A stretch of DNA of 64,000 nucleotides from Hemibagrus wyckioides (Eukaryota; Chordata; Actinopteri; Siluriformes; Bagridae): positions 7,775,428 through 7,839,427 of the forward strand of contig NC_080711.1 of assembly GCF_019097595.1 (NCBI RefSeq). The letters run 5' to 3'. Positions 12,891 to 25,127 of this stretch are shown piece by piece. The notes under the pieces were generated by a model. The model was not told where the DNA came from and made no database searches. It saw only the letters and a list, made by a program, of their open reading frames with translations. The translations under genes and the position numbers were made by a program. Numbering within the stretch: the first letter of the stretch is position 1; each line of letters opens with the position of its first letter.

Positions 12891-13061
12891 TCTGGCTACC
12901 AAGTTGCTGATACAAGGCTATTACTCACACAACAAAAAAACTTTCCACCTCATGAATATACATCTAAATTCGTTGTATGTTTTTCTATCTAGCTCCCAAG
13001 TTTGCTGATGCAAGGCTATTACTTTGAAAGCAAAAAATTTTCACCTCATGAATTTATACAT
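12891..13061. repeat. Diverged tandem duplication, about 97-bp period
   Basis: 12891-12964 and 12988-13061 are two copies sharing 'caaggctattact' and 'cacctcatgaat', plus 'tctggctaccaag' versus 'tctagctcccaag'. There are several mismatches and small gaps, so the duplication is old. Confidence 0.75.
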
Positions 13062-13550
13062 GAAAGCTTTTCTCAGCCAATCAGGTGACACACAGGCTAT
13101 TTTTCTTCTTGTTAGAAGTCCCAGTGAGACCTGATTTGCTCTGTTGTGGGAAAAAGACTAATAAATAACTGTGCAGGTGGTTCATGAAGTGGAGAGTCAG
13201 TGATTAAGTGTTTAGGGGCCACAGGTGGAAAACTTCAACAAAACCATGAAGTAACCCAGGTGCAGTGGAAAGACCTGCTGATACTAATTTCCCCCCTTTG
13301 ATGTGATTCAATGGACAGGGCCAACATACTAATTTGTATTTAAGGTAGATCACGGCATAAAGCAAGCAAATTTTTTGTTCTAGGTCTGAAATTTCCACTA
13401 GGAAAGAGAATAACTAATACTTAATTATTGTTTTATTCCCTCTCATATCTATTATTTAATTTTTTTTCCTTTCCATATAATACCTAGACTTATTCCTCCA
13501 CAACTCTATTCATAACCATGATGATGCGTGCCATCATTTCATGACAATGA
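13062..13550. other. Intergenic, nothing recognised
   Basis: No gene or repeat recognised. Confidence 0.35.
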
Positions 13551-13551
13551 A

Positions 13552-13616
13552 CAGTTTAATTACAGTGAAAGCACACAGGAGACTCTGGAGAAGTGCTTTC
13601 ACTGTGATTAAAGCTG
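13552..13616. ncRNA. Long near-perfect hairpin, miRNA-precursor-like
   Basis: 13552-13574 pairs with 13593-13616. The core acagtgaaagcac / gtgctttcactgt is perfect; the outer stem adds AT pairs, one U-G wobble (13561/13606) and one single-base bulge (g613). About 23 paired bases enclose an 18-nt loop. Size and shape fit a microRNA precursor, but I do not recognise either arm as a known microRNA. A short fold-back transposon remnant is the alternative. Whether it is transcribed cannot be judged from sequence. Confidence 0.4.
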
Positions 13617-16600
13617 ACAGATAATAGCTATGTGCATCTCATGATTATAAGCATGGCTATTATCTTTGCCCTCTTGGGGACCATGATAATGCAGGGACAA
13701 GTAAGAAGGTCTACTGAGCAAGGGTCCTTTCAAAGCGAAGACAGGTGAAGTGTGTGTGGAGTATTGTCCTGGTGTCAGTATTTTGAAAGGTGCTTGTTTC
13801 TTATCCACAACATAACACAGAACAAGACAATCATCTGTTCAGGAATGTTCGGTTATGATTGTGTTCCCAAAGTTTGGCATCTCTACCCTTGACCTTCTGG
13901 TAAGACTCCTGGCAGGGCCCAATGTCTGCATGTTAGTTATGGAATATCAGGTGGGTGGTATGATTTGGTTATATATTTTTGCAGAAAAAAAGCACCATGG
14001 TAAAACATTTCTTTCTATTCTTGTTTACTGTCTTGCTGTAGAGTATACAGACAATTGAATAGAAAGGTTGAATGTATATGCCAGTGTAGATGTGGTTAAG
14101 ACTACTGTTACATGTTTGTATTTGTATTTGTAAAAGTCATGCTTTTTTTTAAATAAAGGAAACATATGCCACATATAACATGCAAATATATTGTATATGT
14201 GGTTATACTGTATGTGGAAATTCATTATGATACAGGATGAAGATACTCAGTGCTTAAGCACCCTGGAGAGCTCCCAAAGAGCAACAATAAAAGCACAAGT
14301 ACCCAGGCAGAGTTGCCTTCAAGTGGCATTGGGTGGTGGAAGTTAATTGCCCTATGCTGCCCTTGCTGGTGATAGGTGAGGGCTTGCATAAAACATGCTA
14401 AGGGATACGAAAGAGAGAGAGAGAGAGACAAAGAAAGGGAGGATGTGCCATTTTCTTTTTTTGCTTTGCCACTAACTAACAAGCCTTTCATTTGCCTGTG
14501 CCTCACACAAATTTCCCAAAAGCCATTCCAGCAACTCATGGACACTATCTTTTGTGAAAGTCACAACAGAACAATATGTAAATAGTACACTACCCAGGGG
14601 TTTTGCACAATTATGTGTGCTGAGTATTTGTGTCCTGTCCAATAAATGAGACAGGTCCTTCATGTGGCACACTGTTGGTTTCATCCTGACATCTTGACTG
14701 GCACTTGGATAATGGAGTGAGTGGCTTTGGATCACTTCCAGTAAACACTCCTGTTTCATAAAAAAATAAAAAGACAAAGAGCCAGCATCACAATGACACT
14801 AGTTGGTACTCTTGGTGGGGAACAACCTGGACTGAAGGCTAACGGAAACAGGTGTGTATACAGATCCCTCTAACCTTGGTCAGCTTTGCCAAGCAGCGTA
14901 GTCCAAAAGCTCAACTGGGACATGACTTGCATGGCAGCTCACAACTATGCAGGTACAGCTACTACAGTACACAATGTTGTTTATCTTACAGATATTATAC
15001 AGTGCTCTTCATCTTAAAGACTCACAAATAGTAGTAATGCTCACAAAATGTGATTTTCAGCATTTCCCACTGTTTTAGTAGGGTTACAGTTTTAAACATT
15101 GAGCTGACAATGGGCTTGTTTTGTGCTTTTAATTCTTTTATTTATTCTTGATATTTATTCGATGTGTTCAAGACATAAACATATGACCACAACTGCCAGG
15201 AGGAAAGTAAATCTGTGGTAGCAAAATGATACAAAATGATGCCTTTTGTCCCTCTCCTTGTGGCTAAGCAATTATTCATTTATGAACTTTTCAGGATATC
15301 CAAATAAAGTTTATACCTAGCATTTAAACCTGCTTATTCAGCATTTTTATCTTTTATAAAATAATATCCGAAGAAGACAAAACAAATATATATGGAGCCC
15401 ATCGGCAAACTTGCCAGAGTATGACACTGACTCTGCAATAACTTGACTCCGCCTCTCTGCCCTGAATATTTTCTGGTCTGGACCGAGGAGAGCCTGCAGA
15501 GCTAATAGTCTTTCCTCTTGCCCCAGGTTTATGATACACTTAGTCTATGATGCACTTAATTCCCACTCACCAGCTGGAAGGCAATGAAGAGCATCATAAC
15601 TGTTTTTATTGATCCTTCCTGGATGCAGAAATGCTTTTGTCAGAGCTTCCTCGTTTACCAGGTCCCAAAAATTTGTATTGTCAAAGCAAAGAGTAGCCAC
15701 ATGTGTCACAAAAGATAAAAAGGTCATTTCAAGGTAGCACAGTTCAAGTTTGCATCCAATGAGTCAATCATTGTGAGATGATGTGAGATGACTGATGTGT
15801 AACATTGTCAAGCACCCATTCACAATTGATTCATAACCATGTCACTACCACAATCTACATGAAAACTGTTTTCATATTAAGTGTGTGCATGTTTATTTCT
15901 ATTCCTTTTTACTGATGGCTAATGGCACATTTATATTTCAGCAAATTCTCTCTATCCAAATGCTTAGATTTTAAATAACAAATCAAAAATAATAGTCAAT
16001 AAATCGATTTTATTTTCATTTAATTTCAGTTTGAAATATTTAATGTTATTCTTTAAATGTAAATGGTAGGGAAATTGCTGTGATATAAGAGGAATAACAC
16101 ACTTCAGTATGTGCAGTGTATTATACCACCTCAGCATTAATAATTATTATTATCTGTATTATTCCTTACATTAAGTACATGAGTACATATTTTCTGTCAT
16201 ATGGGAAAGAATTGAAATGTTCTTTGCTAAGCAACATATCTGCCAAGATGCGACAATGAATTGCCACCTTAATGTAAGGTGCTAAGTCTTTTTTCACTTC
16301 CCACACATTCAATGACAACTCAGATAACAACTGCCGAAGAGTTTCCACTGTTGGCTTCCTTCTGAGATATCTTATAAGTGGCCCCTAAATTTAAGTTCAC
16401 ATTACAGAAAAAACACCCCAAAACCAAACGCTGATGTTCATTACTTTGTTTATGGCTGTTGAAGGCTTATGTTTTGTCTAAATTGAATGTATAACTCCTT
16501 CGAAGCCACAACGTTCTCCAGTTTAGCCACAACAATGACCAAAGACACCTCGAGGGAAATAAGTAGCTTTAGTTTCTTCTATATATATATTGAATATTCA

Positions 16601-18109
16601 GTGTTTTGCACTAATATGAAAAAAATTGGCCAGTCAACATAGATGAGTCTTAGCTACTATATTGAATTATCCTTAAGGATTCTGCTAAGGAATCAGCTGT
16701 ACTGACATCTCTGTCCAGACCATCTATTGCAGGTTAAATCAAACAATTTCACCCATCATTCTCTTTCCTAAAGCATGGATAATGCATTGTTTTGCTCACA
16801 GATGCTCCTCTTGAAGATTTATTAGCCACTAGGAGCGATTCTGTTACGCTGCTCTGGACCATTCACTGTTCCTCAGTTTTCCTGTAGCCTCACCTGAAAG
16901 GTTTTCTCCAAGGAAAAGGGAATTTACCCTTATATACAAAATTCCGAACAGTGCTATTAGTTCAGTCTCCTTAACAAGGTTGCATTCAGTCCTAGAAAAG
17001 GACCAAAGATGACCTTGGAGCCCTGGAGGTAATTACTGGGAAGGAAATATTTGTTGGACTCCCTCTGACATATAGTGTTCCTGCTGAAAGGCGGTTAAAC
17101 AGAGCAGACTTATTGTGAAATGTGCTTTATGTGAACACCTGTTTTTCATATACTGAGAACAACCAAGGCAGCCGTTTTGTTCCCTGATGGGTAGTTATTT
17201 GCTTAACTGCTTTTCTTCATGTCATGTTTAGGATAATTATACTCATACCTGGAAACTGTGACTAATACAAGCTTCTAAATTCCACTGGACAGGTTTGACA
17301 CACAATACAGTTATTGAGAGTTTTGAAAATTAATGGCTATTTTTTCTTGGGTGAGCAATTTTTCAATAGGTAAGCAAAACACAGCACATTAAAATCCACA
17401 CAAGATGTTCCGAGTTTAATAAAGATTAAACGGTTCTTGTTCGTGTCGTACAATGGGTACCTTACAATGGGTACCTTGTCTCAGAAACCCCAAAGATCCC
17501 AATGATTGAAGCGCTTTGAGGAGAAAGTACACTGATCACTGAAGCTGACTAAACACAAAACACTGCTCTGTTAGCAGAGAGCAAGAATTTAATCCACTCA
17601 ACTCACACATGATCTGTACCAGGGCTGGAGGTCTGATTTTAGGTAATGGGCTTCATTTTACTTAGTACAATGTCAAGTGGAGTGAACTGAAAAAATTAAT
17701 CTGTTTAGTCGAGTAAATGCATCAACAACTCTAAAGTGTTTTATTGGAATTTACCTTGAGAATTAAACAGAGCTTAATAAAAAAAAAACAAAAAAACAAG
17801 CACACAAATCACACACACACACGCAAACTAAAATCAATAAATCATGCAAAATTCATTACAAATAAAAATGTAAAAGTTGTGATTGCATAAGTATTAAATA
17901 ATGCAATATAAGAATTAAATATTTTTTACAGTACTTAAGTTTATGGCCTGCCTGAATTACACTATTTCTCTCCTAGTGGAATAAAAAAGCTCGCATCTTT
18001 CATTCAGTTACATTCCACAAGATGAACACAAATTCAAAAAATTCATTTGCTGGGCCACTGGATTAGGATCCTTACAGGGCTGGTCCCAGCTCACGGGTCA
18101 TATGTTGGA
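13617..18109. other. Intergenic; short GA tract, no gene recognised
   Basis: A (GA)n tract lies at 14412-14428. A 13-bp direct repeat ('caatgggtacctt') occurs twice at about 17450-17477. A minus-strand frame at 15545-15727 looks protein-like and ends near a possible splice donor (CTG|GTGAGT on the minus strand), but I cannot identify it. Nothing else was recognised. Confidence 0.35.
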
Positions 18110-18545
18110 CACCCTTGGTCTATGCTCATACTGTATGCCCAGCCAATTATAAACCATCTTGCTTTCTTTCAAATAAAGTTTTACATTTAAAATCTGAAGC
18201 ACTTTAAAAAAAAAAACACAGGGTGTACCGAAGTGCTGTACAAAAAGGAAAACAAAGGATAATCTCATAATATCAGTAAGATAAAAATACATAAAACACC
18301 ACAAGCAGGCTACATCTGTTCCACACCAGACAGACGGCTGCATTAACAAGATACGTCTTAAGACGGGATTTAAACATGTTCACAGACGGCGAAGATCTAA
18401 TAAACAATGGTACTCTGTTCCACAGCTTTGGGCCAGCAACAGAGACTGCATGATCTCCTTTATCCTTTAAGCGTGACTGAGGAATATCAAGAAGCATCTG
18501 GTTGTTAGATCTAAGAGATCTCTGGGCGCGATGGAAAACAGTACG
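18110..18545 (-). pseudogene. LINE reverse-transcriptase C-terminus and 3' tail
   Basis: The minus frame reads 'LLDIPQSRLKDKGDHAVSVA' then 'PKLWNRVPLFIRSSPSVNMF' and 'KSRLKTYL'. This is the signature end of non-LTR retrotransposon RT proteins in fish (typical pattern: GDRAFS.AAP.LWN.LP..IR....FK..LKT.L). It is followed by a 3' untranslated end 'tgtacagcacttcggt' and 'aaactttatttgaaag', which match LINE tails. Only the last roughly 70 codons and the tail are present, as expected for a 5'-truncated insertion. I favour the L2/CR1 group, from memory of this motif only. Confidence 0.75.
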
Positions 18546-19629
18546 GTTAAAAAATATAATCTGCTGCTAGTCCATGTGGAGCTTTACAATCAGAAAAACA
18601 TTCTGAATGCAAACCTGACAAGAGCAGGCGGAGTATTCCGTTACCTGTTGTTTATAGTATCTGAAAGGTACTGAAATGAGTTTTGGCATAATAACATTAT
18701 AGCTAATATAGCTTTATGGAATACTTAGCTGATTTTCTTGCTTGCTTTCTTTCTACCTTCCATGTTCCTCCTCAGTTGCTTTTTACAAGAATGAATCTTG
18801 CACTCTTTTTTTCTGTTCCGCATAAAATATTACACAAGATGCTATCACACCTTCTGGGTTATTGTAACCTTCTCATTATTGAACTAACACAAGGACAAGA
18901 ATCTAAAAGCAGGAAAATAAAAAAAATAAAAAAAATCTCCCCTTGGGACACTGAGCTATATCCTGTTCACAGACTGGGAATGCTGCAGGGAATTAAGAAG
19001 TTTGGAAATGCAGTAGAAATCAACACTTAACAATAAAATTCTTTACAGGTGATATCAAAACTGTGTGAAACAGATGAAACCATACTGGCAATATCCAGAT
19101 AAATGTACTCCACTATTCTCCCTGTGACTCTGTTTCTTCTTCTCTTTTTGTGCAGATCTTTTGGCCATGAGTTCAAAGAATCTCTGGGACTCGAGGGCAA
19201 ACACCGGAAAGTAATAGAAACTGTTAAAAACTTTGACCTGTGTCTTCTCCGACTTGGTTGGAAAGTCAGGGTGGACAGATATTTCAACATGGCTTGAAGA
19301 TGAGATGCTGGACTGTTGCAACAGACCCATGTTAAGCCACTAGCCTTTTAAATTGAGTTTGTGGGTTTTAGATATCCTTGATACTGTGGCAATATGCCTC
19401 ACACTGTCCTTACACTAGACAGAGTGAAGACTTCAAGCTGCTAGTGCTCATTAAGCTCTTCTGTCAGAGGCCAGTAAACTAATCTTGGCATATTTGTAGC
19501 TAAGGGGGATCCACATGAGACTGATGACTATGGTTCACAGACGCAGTCCACCCACAAGACTGGATTTCTTTAGCTTCATAATGAATTCATCCCAAAGGAG
19601 ATGAAACAAAATCGGCAACACCATATCCC

Positions 19630-19634
<5 letters not shown>

Positions 19635-19682
<48 letters not shown>

Positions 19683-19683
19683 A
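19635..19683. repeat. Compound (CT)n-(CA)n microsatellite
   Basis: About 17 CT units pass directly into about 7 CA units. Confidence 0.95.
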
Positions 19684-20763
19684 CTCTTTTCTACATCTAA
19701 AGAGTCACCCTGGGAAAACCCTTAAAGATTTTTTATGTAGAATTGTCAATTGCTGACGCATAATTTATTCATTCATCTTCACTATGGTCTCACAGACACA
19801 CCATTCACAGCTAGGACTAATTTAGCCCAGCAATTCCACTTATCAGCATTCTGGAAACCACATGGATAATGGCAAAACATGCTGAGGATCGAACTGGCGA
19901 CTCGTCGAACAGATTTTTGACACGACACCACCATTTCCACCACCATCTCCACCACCCATTTCAAGCTTAATGACTGTCCAATAAGTGAAAATTGTCATGA
20001 AATCTGTAATGAAAACATATATCCATATATCCTCAGAGCAGTATATAATCTCTTTGAAATCAGCTGTGTTTAAAGCGGTTCAAAAAGACTTTTCTTACAC
20101 CGCTCACATGTGAGAGAGAGAGAGAGAGAGAAACAGAAACTGTGGTATACAGAACAGCCAAAGACATGCTGCTATTAGGATCACTTGTGGGTGTAAACAG
20201 TAAGGAATTAATGGTCTCACTCATTTAGTTTGTTGAAGATTGAAGCTGTGAAAATAAGCAAAATCACAGTAACAATAAAAACTATGCATAGCAATTCTGC
20301 CTTATGTAATAAAAAAAAATCTATAATAAATAACACAGCCGATCTTTCTGTTTAGTGTATGACACAGCAGCATCCCTGATGTTCTGGCAATATGTTTTAC
20401 AATACTGTCTGATCATACTTTACTTTTTTATCGTATAGCTACTTTTTCATTGCTTTAACTATGTCTTTACCTTTATCTGTACTGTATACCTTTATTCCAG
20501 TCACCTACTGAATATTCTTCACACAAATGACTTTATTATGAACGCCTATATACTTCATTCATGCGATTATCATGTGACAGAAGCCCAATGCATTCAATCA
20601 TGCACATAGAGGTCAAGAGCTTCAGTTAATAAACAATTCAAACAACAGAATGGGGAAGGAAAATATGTAATTTAGTGACCGTAGCAAGGTTATTGCTGCC
20701 AGACGATCAGATTTGTGGCTGAGATTTTCACACACAACAGTCTGTAGATTTTACACAGAATCA

Positions 20764-20764
<1 letters not shown>

Positions 20765-20818
<54 letters not shown>
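20765..20818. repeat. (CTAA)n microsatellite
   Basis: About 13 uninterrupted CTAA units, followed by AAAT-rich sequence. Confidence 0.95.
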
Positions 20819-22386
20819 ATAAATAAAATCTTTTAAATAAAAAGCTTAATAAAATAATAAAAGCTTTTGTTTTAAAGACAGAGTCTTCATATATTTTTTT
20901 TTGCCTTTGTGGCAACAATTCAACTTTATTCAACATAAAAGTAAAGTTGCTTGATTTAAAACTACCTGATGGGCCTGACTCTAAGAAACTAAGCCATTAC
21001 ACTACTAATGATAGCTCAAGTGTTACACAAGTCACTATACAAATTTGTATAAATTTTATTTTGTGTACTATATATAGACGTGTTGGGGAATGGATCGTTG
21101 TTTCATAGACCAAATATATGAAGACAGCCTTATTGCATGCATTAGCTCACATTTTCTATATGGCCTCATTATTTCAATTTCATTTCTCTGTTTTTTTTAA
21201 GGGACAAAGAAATAATAAGCATATATGGTATATCTGAAATCGGCTCACATGCACTGAGGCTTAGTAAACATTACAGCTCACATTGATTGTTGTAAACTAA
21301 GAGAATCACTCACGACATCTTTAAAAGTGTACCAGCGTTCTACAAACTTTTAACTCTGATAGGTTTTGATGGGAAACTCTCTGTCTCTTACTGACTCACA
21401 TTCTTTTGTTCCAAGATGAAAAAAAATCTTTTAACAGTCATTGACATTACTGGCGCCGTTCACCACCTTAAAATATTCATATTTGTTATTGCTTCTTACT
21501 TAATATGCAACAGAGTTGTAGAAAGTTAAAGAATGTGTGCAAAGGCTGAGCAGATGGCCTTGTATTTGTCATTGAGATTGCTGGCTCCTCTCCTGCTCTG
21601 GCATTTATCCAGATATGGAGCCTTCTCTAGCTCAGGACCAGCCATGTCTAATGGGTTCAATAGAGGAACACCGCTTCTGCAAAAGCTTTCACTCCAAATA
21701 CATAACCTTGTGAAATGCCCTAAAAGGGGCTTCTCTCATTTCTTCAAGCGTTCAGCTCTGTGCTTTTTATATCATTTCTAACCTGGCTGATGTGATTATG
21801 ATGAGGATGAGGAAATGAAGTGGAAAGAGAGTGGCTTGGTAATGGAAGGTAAACACTAAGAAGTGGTGTGATGCAGGATGGAATCTTTAATGCCCTACTT
21901 ATGTGTCTGATAACTCAGAATCTAGTGCAGGTAATAAGTGAATCCTTAATGACTGATAAATAAAAAGGAAACTTTATTGATGAGCCATTTTGAGATATGG
22001 GAAATCAATGTGTTGACATTAGAGCTAGCGAAACTGGAAAGGTCTTCAATTTGAATGAACTACAATGCTATATGAATAGAATACAGCTCTATCAGACTTA
22101 GTCTCATTAAATAACTAATAAATGGTAATAAAATCAGACATTGTGATTATTTATGCTTTTCAACAAACATAGTTTGACCCGGAAAAAAACTCATTTCACT
22201 GTAAACCAAACATATTCAAATAAATTATAATATATACTACAGGTCTTGTAGTGCAGGTTACATTGAAATGTTAATGTTTTATATATATTAATGTTTAATG
22301 CTAATATCGTTTGATGTTAGCCACAGTATTAGCTTTGAAGACTGAAGGCTGAAGGTGAGTACTGTGGAACTTTTATGCAAAACATA

Positions 22387-23634
22387 CACTATATTGCCAA
22401 AAGTATTCGCTCACCCATCCAAATAATCAGAATCAGGTGTTCCAATCACTTCCATGGCCACAGGTGTATAAAATCAAGCACCTAGGCATGCAGACTGTTT
22501 TTACAAACATTTGTGAAAGAATGGGTCGCTCTCAGGAGCTCAGTGAATTCCAGCGTGGAACTGTGATAGGATGCCACCTGTGCAACAAATCCAGTCGTGA
22601 AATTTCCTCGCTCCTAAATATTCCACAGTCAACTGTCAGCTGTATTATAAGAACGTGGAAGTGTCTGGGAACGACAGCAACTCAGCCACGAAGTGGTAGG
22701 CCGCGTAAACTGACGGAGCGGGGTCAGCGGATGCTGAGGCGCATAGTGCGAAGAGGTCGCCAACTTTCTGCAGAGTCAATCGCTACAGACCTCCAAACTT
22801 CATGTGGCCTTCAGATTAGCTCAAGAACAGTGCGCAGAGAGCTTCATGGAATGGGTTTCCATGGCCGAGCAGCTGCATCCAAGCCATACATCACCAAGTG
22901 CAATGCAAAGCGTCGGATGCAGTGGTGTAAAGCACGCCGCCACTGGACTCTAGAGCAGTGGAGACGCGTTCTCTGGAGTGACGAATCGCGCTTCTCCATC
23001 TGGCAATCTGATGGACGAGTCTGGGTTTGGCGGTTGCCAGGAGAACGGTACTTGTCTGACTGCATTGTGCCAAGTGTAAAGTTTGGTGGAGGGGGGATTA
23101 TGGTGTGGGGTTGTTTTTCAGGAGCTGGGCTTGGCCCCTTAGTTCCAGTGAAAGGAACTCTGAATGCTTCAGCATACCAAGACATTTTGGACAATTCCAT
23201 GCTCCCAACTTTGTGGGAACAGTTTGGGGCTGGCCCCTTCCTCTTCCAACATGACTGTGCACCAGTGCACAAAGCAAGGTCCATAAAGACATGGATGACA
23301 GAGTCTGGTGTGGATGAACTTGACTGGCCTGCACAGAGTCCTGACCTCAACCCGATAGAACACCTTTGGGATGAATTAGAGCGGAGACTGAGAGCCAGGC
23401 CTTCTCGTCCAACATCAGTGTCTGACCTCACAAATGCGCTTCTGGAAGAATGGTCAAAAATTCCCATAAACACACTCCTAAACCTTGTGGACAGCCTTCC
23501 CAGAAGAGTTGAAGCTGTTATAGCTGCAAAGGGTGGACCGACGTCATATTGAACCCTATGGATTAGGAATGGGATGTCACTTAAGTTCATATGCGAGTCA
23601 AGGCAGGTGAGCGAATACTTTTGGCAATATAGTG
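22387..23634 (+). mobile_element. Intact Tc1/mariner transposon (1248 bp)
   Basis: Perfect inverted ends of 29 bp (CACTATATTGCCAAAAGTAT then TCGCTCACC) at 22387 and, reversed, at 23634. They are flanked by the TA target duplication at 22385-22386 and 23635-23636. One uninterrupted transposase gene fills the interior. Identical ends and an open reading frame point to a recent insertion. The 'gtataaaatc' just upstream of the start could serve as a TATA element. This is the best-preserved of five Tc1-type copies in the window. Confidence 0.97.
22521..23552 (+). CDS. Tc1-like DD34E transposase, full length
   Basis: 343 residues from the Met at 22521, the usual size for Tc1 transposases. An in-frame Met at 22437 would add 28 residues encoded by the element's 5' untranslated end and is less likely. 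The N-terminus holds the first helix-turn-helix (about 5-50, '[15 protein letters not shown]'), then the linker motif SGRPRK (58-63), then a second helix-turn-helix (about 65-115). The catalytic domain has D154 in 'LWSDESRF', D245 in '[11 protein letters not shown]' and E280 in '[11 protein letters not shown]'. There are 34 residues between the last two, so the DDE triad is complete. A glycine-rich box '[11 protein letters not shown]' lies at 187-197. It would bind the inverted ends and cut and paste the element at TA sites. No stop or frameshift is seen, so it may be functional; activity is not shown. Confidence 0.95.
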   Translation: MGRSQELSEFQRGTVIGCHLCNKSSREISSLLNIPQSTVSCIIRTWKCLGTTATQPRSGRPRKLTERGQRMLRRIVRRGRQLSAESIATDLQTSCGLQISSRTVRRELHGMGFHGRAAASKPYITKCNAKRRMQWCKARRHWTLEQWRRVLWSDESRFSIWQSDGRVWVWRLPGERYLSDCIVPSVKFGGGGIMVWGCFSGAGLGPLVPVKGTLNASAYQDILDNSMLPTLWEQFGAGPFLFQHDCAPVHKARSIKTWMTESGVDELDWPAQSPDLNPIEHLWDELERRLRARPSRPTSVSDLTNALLEEWSKIPINTLLNLVDSLPRRVEAVIAAKGGPTSY

Positions 23635-23636
23635 TA

Positions 23637-23942
23637 TGTCAAACATCTACATTTCCTATAGGATTTAAGTCTATTCTTTCCTGTGAACGCAAATAAATCA
23701 TGGAAACTGGTTGGCCAAGGCCATCGATGTTGCATTCATCCTGAGTCGAGTCTTCCTGGTGATGACTGGCTGGCAGGTTTTTTTTTTCACCCTGAGTTTG
23801 GAGATGAAACTTTTAATGATTTTCCCCAAAAAGAAAAAAAAAAATTACATCATAAAATATCTTCAAAAAAATCACCATTGGAGAATTCTCCAGTGAGGAA
23901 GTTTAGGTAGATCTATTCAATTCATTTTAGCTGAGTTTTATA
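23637..23942. other. Intergenic, nothing recognised
   Basis: Contains an A-rich run around 23830-23845 only. Confidence 0.35.
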
Positions 23943-24114
23943 TATAGCTCTTTTAACAGCAGACACACAAAGCAGCTTTACAGAAAGCCGGATTTAGATA
24001 CCTAACGTGTAAGCCAGAGATGTCAGTGTCAAGGAAAAACTCGAGGAAGCAACCTTGAAAGAAACCAGACTCAAAAGTGAACCTATCCTCTCGTGGGTGA
24101 CACTGAATTGTGGG
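23943..24114 (-). repeat. Interspersed repeat, family copy 2
   Basis: 'aaagcagctttacag', 'tgtcaaggaaaaactc', 'gaaaccagactcaaaagtga' and 'gggtgacactga' are the reverse complement of modules in the copy at 8640-9075. Shorter and more diverged than the copy at 25855-26095. Confidence 0.6.
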
Positions 24115-24367
24115 ATTTATATATAATTGCTCTTCCACAATTGCATACTATAATATGTGAAAAAACACAGTACAGAATATGTGGAATATCATGTGTACCT
24201 CATATAGGACCCAAAATAATGGTGAGGTAGCACTTGAGGGAGGAACAAACTTGTCATCTGTATACATACAGCACATTTCACCACCTAATGAAATTTTATT
24301 TTACTTTACTTTTACTTACTTCCCACTGAGAATAAAAGAACGATGTGACTCAACTGATGAAGATTAA

Positions 24368-24649
24368 TTCAGTCCCACTTTTGAGGAGGCTTCGTTTCTC
24401 CCGTTGCTGTTTGCACGTTAGTTTGCTGCTACCAGGGATTGCATAAAAAACTAAATTTGATAAATTGTTTAAAGACTTTTTTCTCTCAGCTCCGAATGAG
24501 TCAGTGAGATAGCGTTGGAGGACTTTTTGCAGTCTTCTCATTCCTGAGGGAGCAATAAGTCTAGTCAAGATATCATCCAGTTTGTGGGCTGCCAGGATGT
24601 CCGTTTTGCCCCATGTCTGCGATGCACGCTTTCCATCACTCCTCCTCAC
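24368..24649 (-). other. Unidentified protein-like open frame
   Basis: A 99-codon minus-strand frame (start 24649, stop just below 24353) with amphipathic, charged composition, for example 'RRLQKVLQRYLTDSFGAERK' and 'SKLTCKQQREKRSLLKSG'. Unlike most frames here it does not look like random AT-rich translation, and the flanks are not simple repeats. I do not recognise the family. It may be a decayed transposon gene, a processed-gene remnant or a real exon; no splice signals convincingly bound it. Confidence 0.25.
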
Positions 24650-25127
24650 TCTCTCTGAACAACATTAGTTACATTAGACAGAAGCTGATGAGCTTGTTGA
24701 GGAGAATTTCCTGCTCTGATCTTTATTTTGTGATTTCAGAGCATTAAGCTGGATTAGAGAGTGTGTGGCATTTTAATTGCTCCTGCTGACTGCTGAAAAG
24801 TTTAATAATATTTAGACTCACCCTTACTGCTCTATTTGTATTTGTATAAATCACTGTAAGTTAAATCAAACCTGTTAAAATCGTATTTCTTTCTGTCCTC
24901 GAGAAAAGCAACAATGCCCTCTAAGTGCAAAAAACAAACCCAAAACATGATGACCAATAGACAGTACTATTAGTTATGTAATTAATTATGTGTGTATTTG
25001 TGGTGTATTTACAGCCCGAATATAAATTTCAGTATGACGTGTTGTGGTTACATCCAAACTGTCAGTCAGTGATGTGATTCTGTACTTAATGTTTACTTTA
25101 AGCACAATACTTAGTGTTAATTGTATG
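24650..25127. other. Intergenic, nothing recognised
   Basis: No gene or repeat recognised. Confidence 0.35.

Larger units (their letters stand above)
18546..22384. other. Intergenic with several microsatellites
   Basis: Simple repeats: (CT)n then (CA)n at 19635-19683, (GA)n at 20111-20132, (CTAA)n at 20765-20818. A possible exon-like frame at 19158-19297 is discussed under findings. No gene is identified. Confidence 0.4.

Noticed and set aside
14225..14545. 106-codon minus-strand frame with a run of Ser-Leu
   Set aside because: The Ser-Leu run comes from the (GA)n tract at 14412-14428; the rest has no similarity I recognise.
15545..15727. 60-codon minus-strand frame next to a possible splice donor
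   Set aside because: One plausible donor is not enough; no acceptor of quality, no recognised homology.
22844..23590. 248-codon minus-strand frame opposite the intact transposase
   Set aside because: Shadow of the transposase gene; its composition mirrors the real coding strand and it has no domain of its own.
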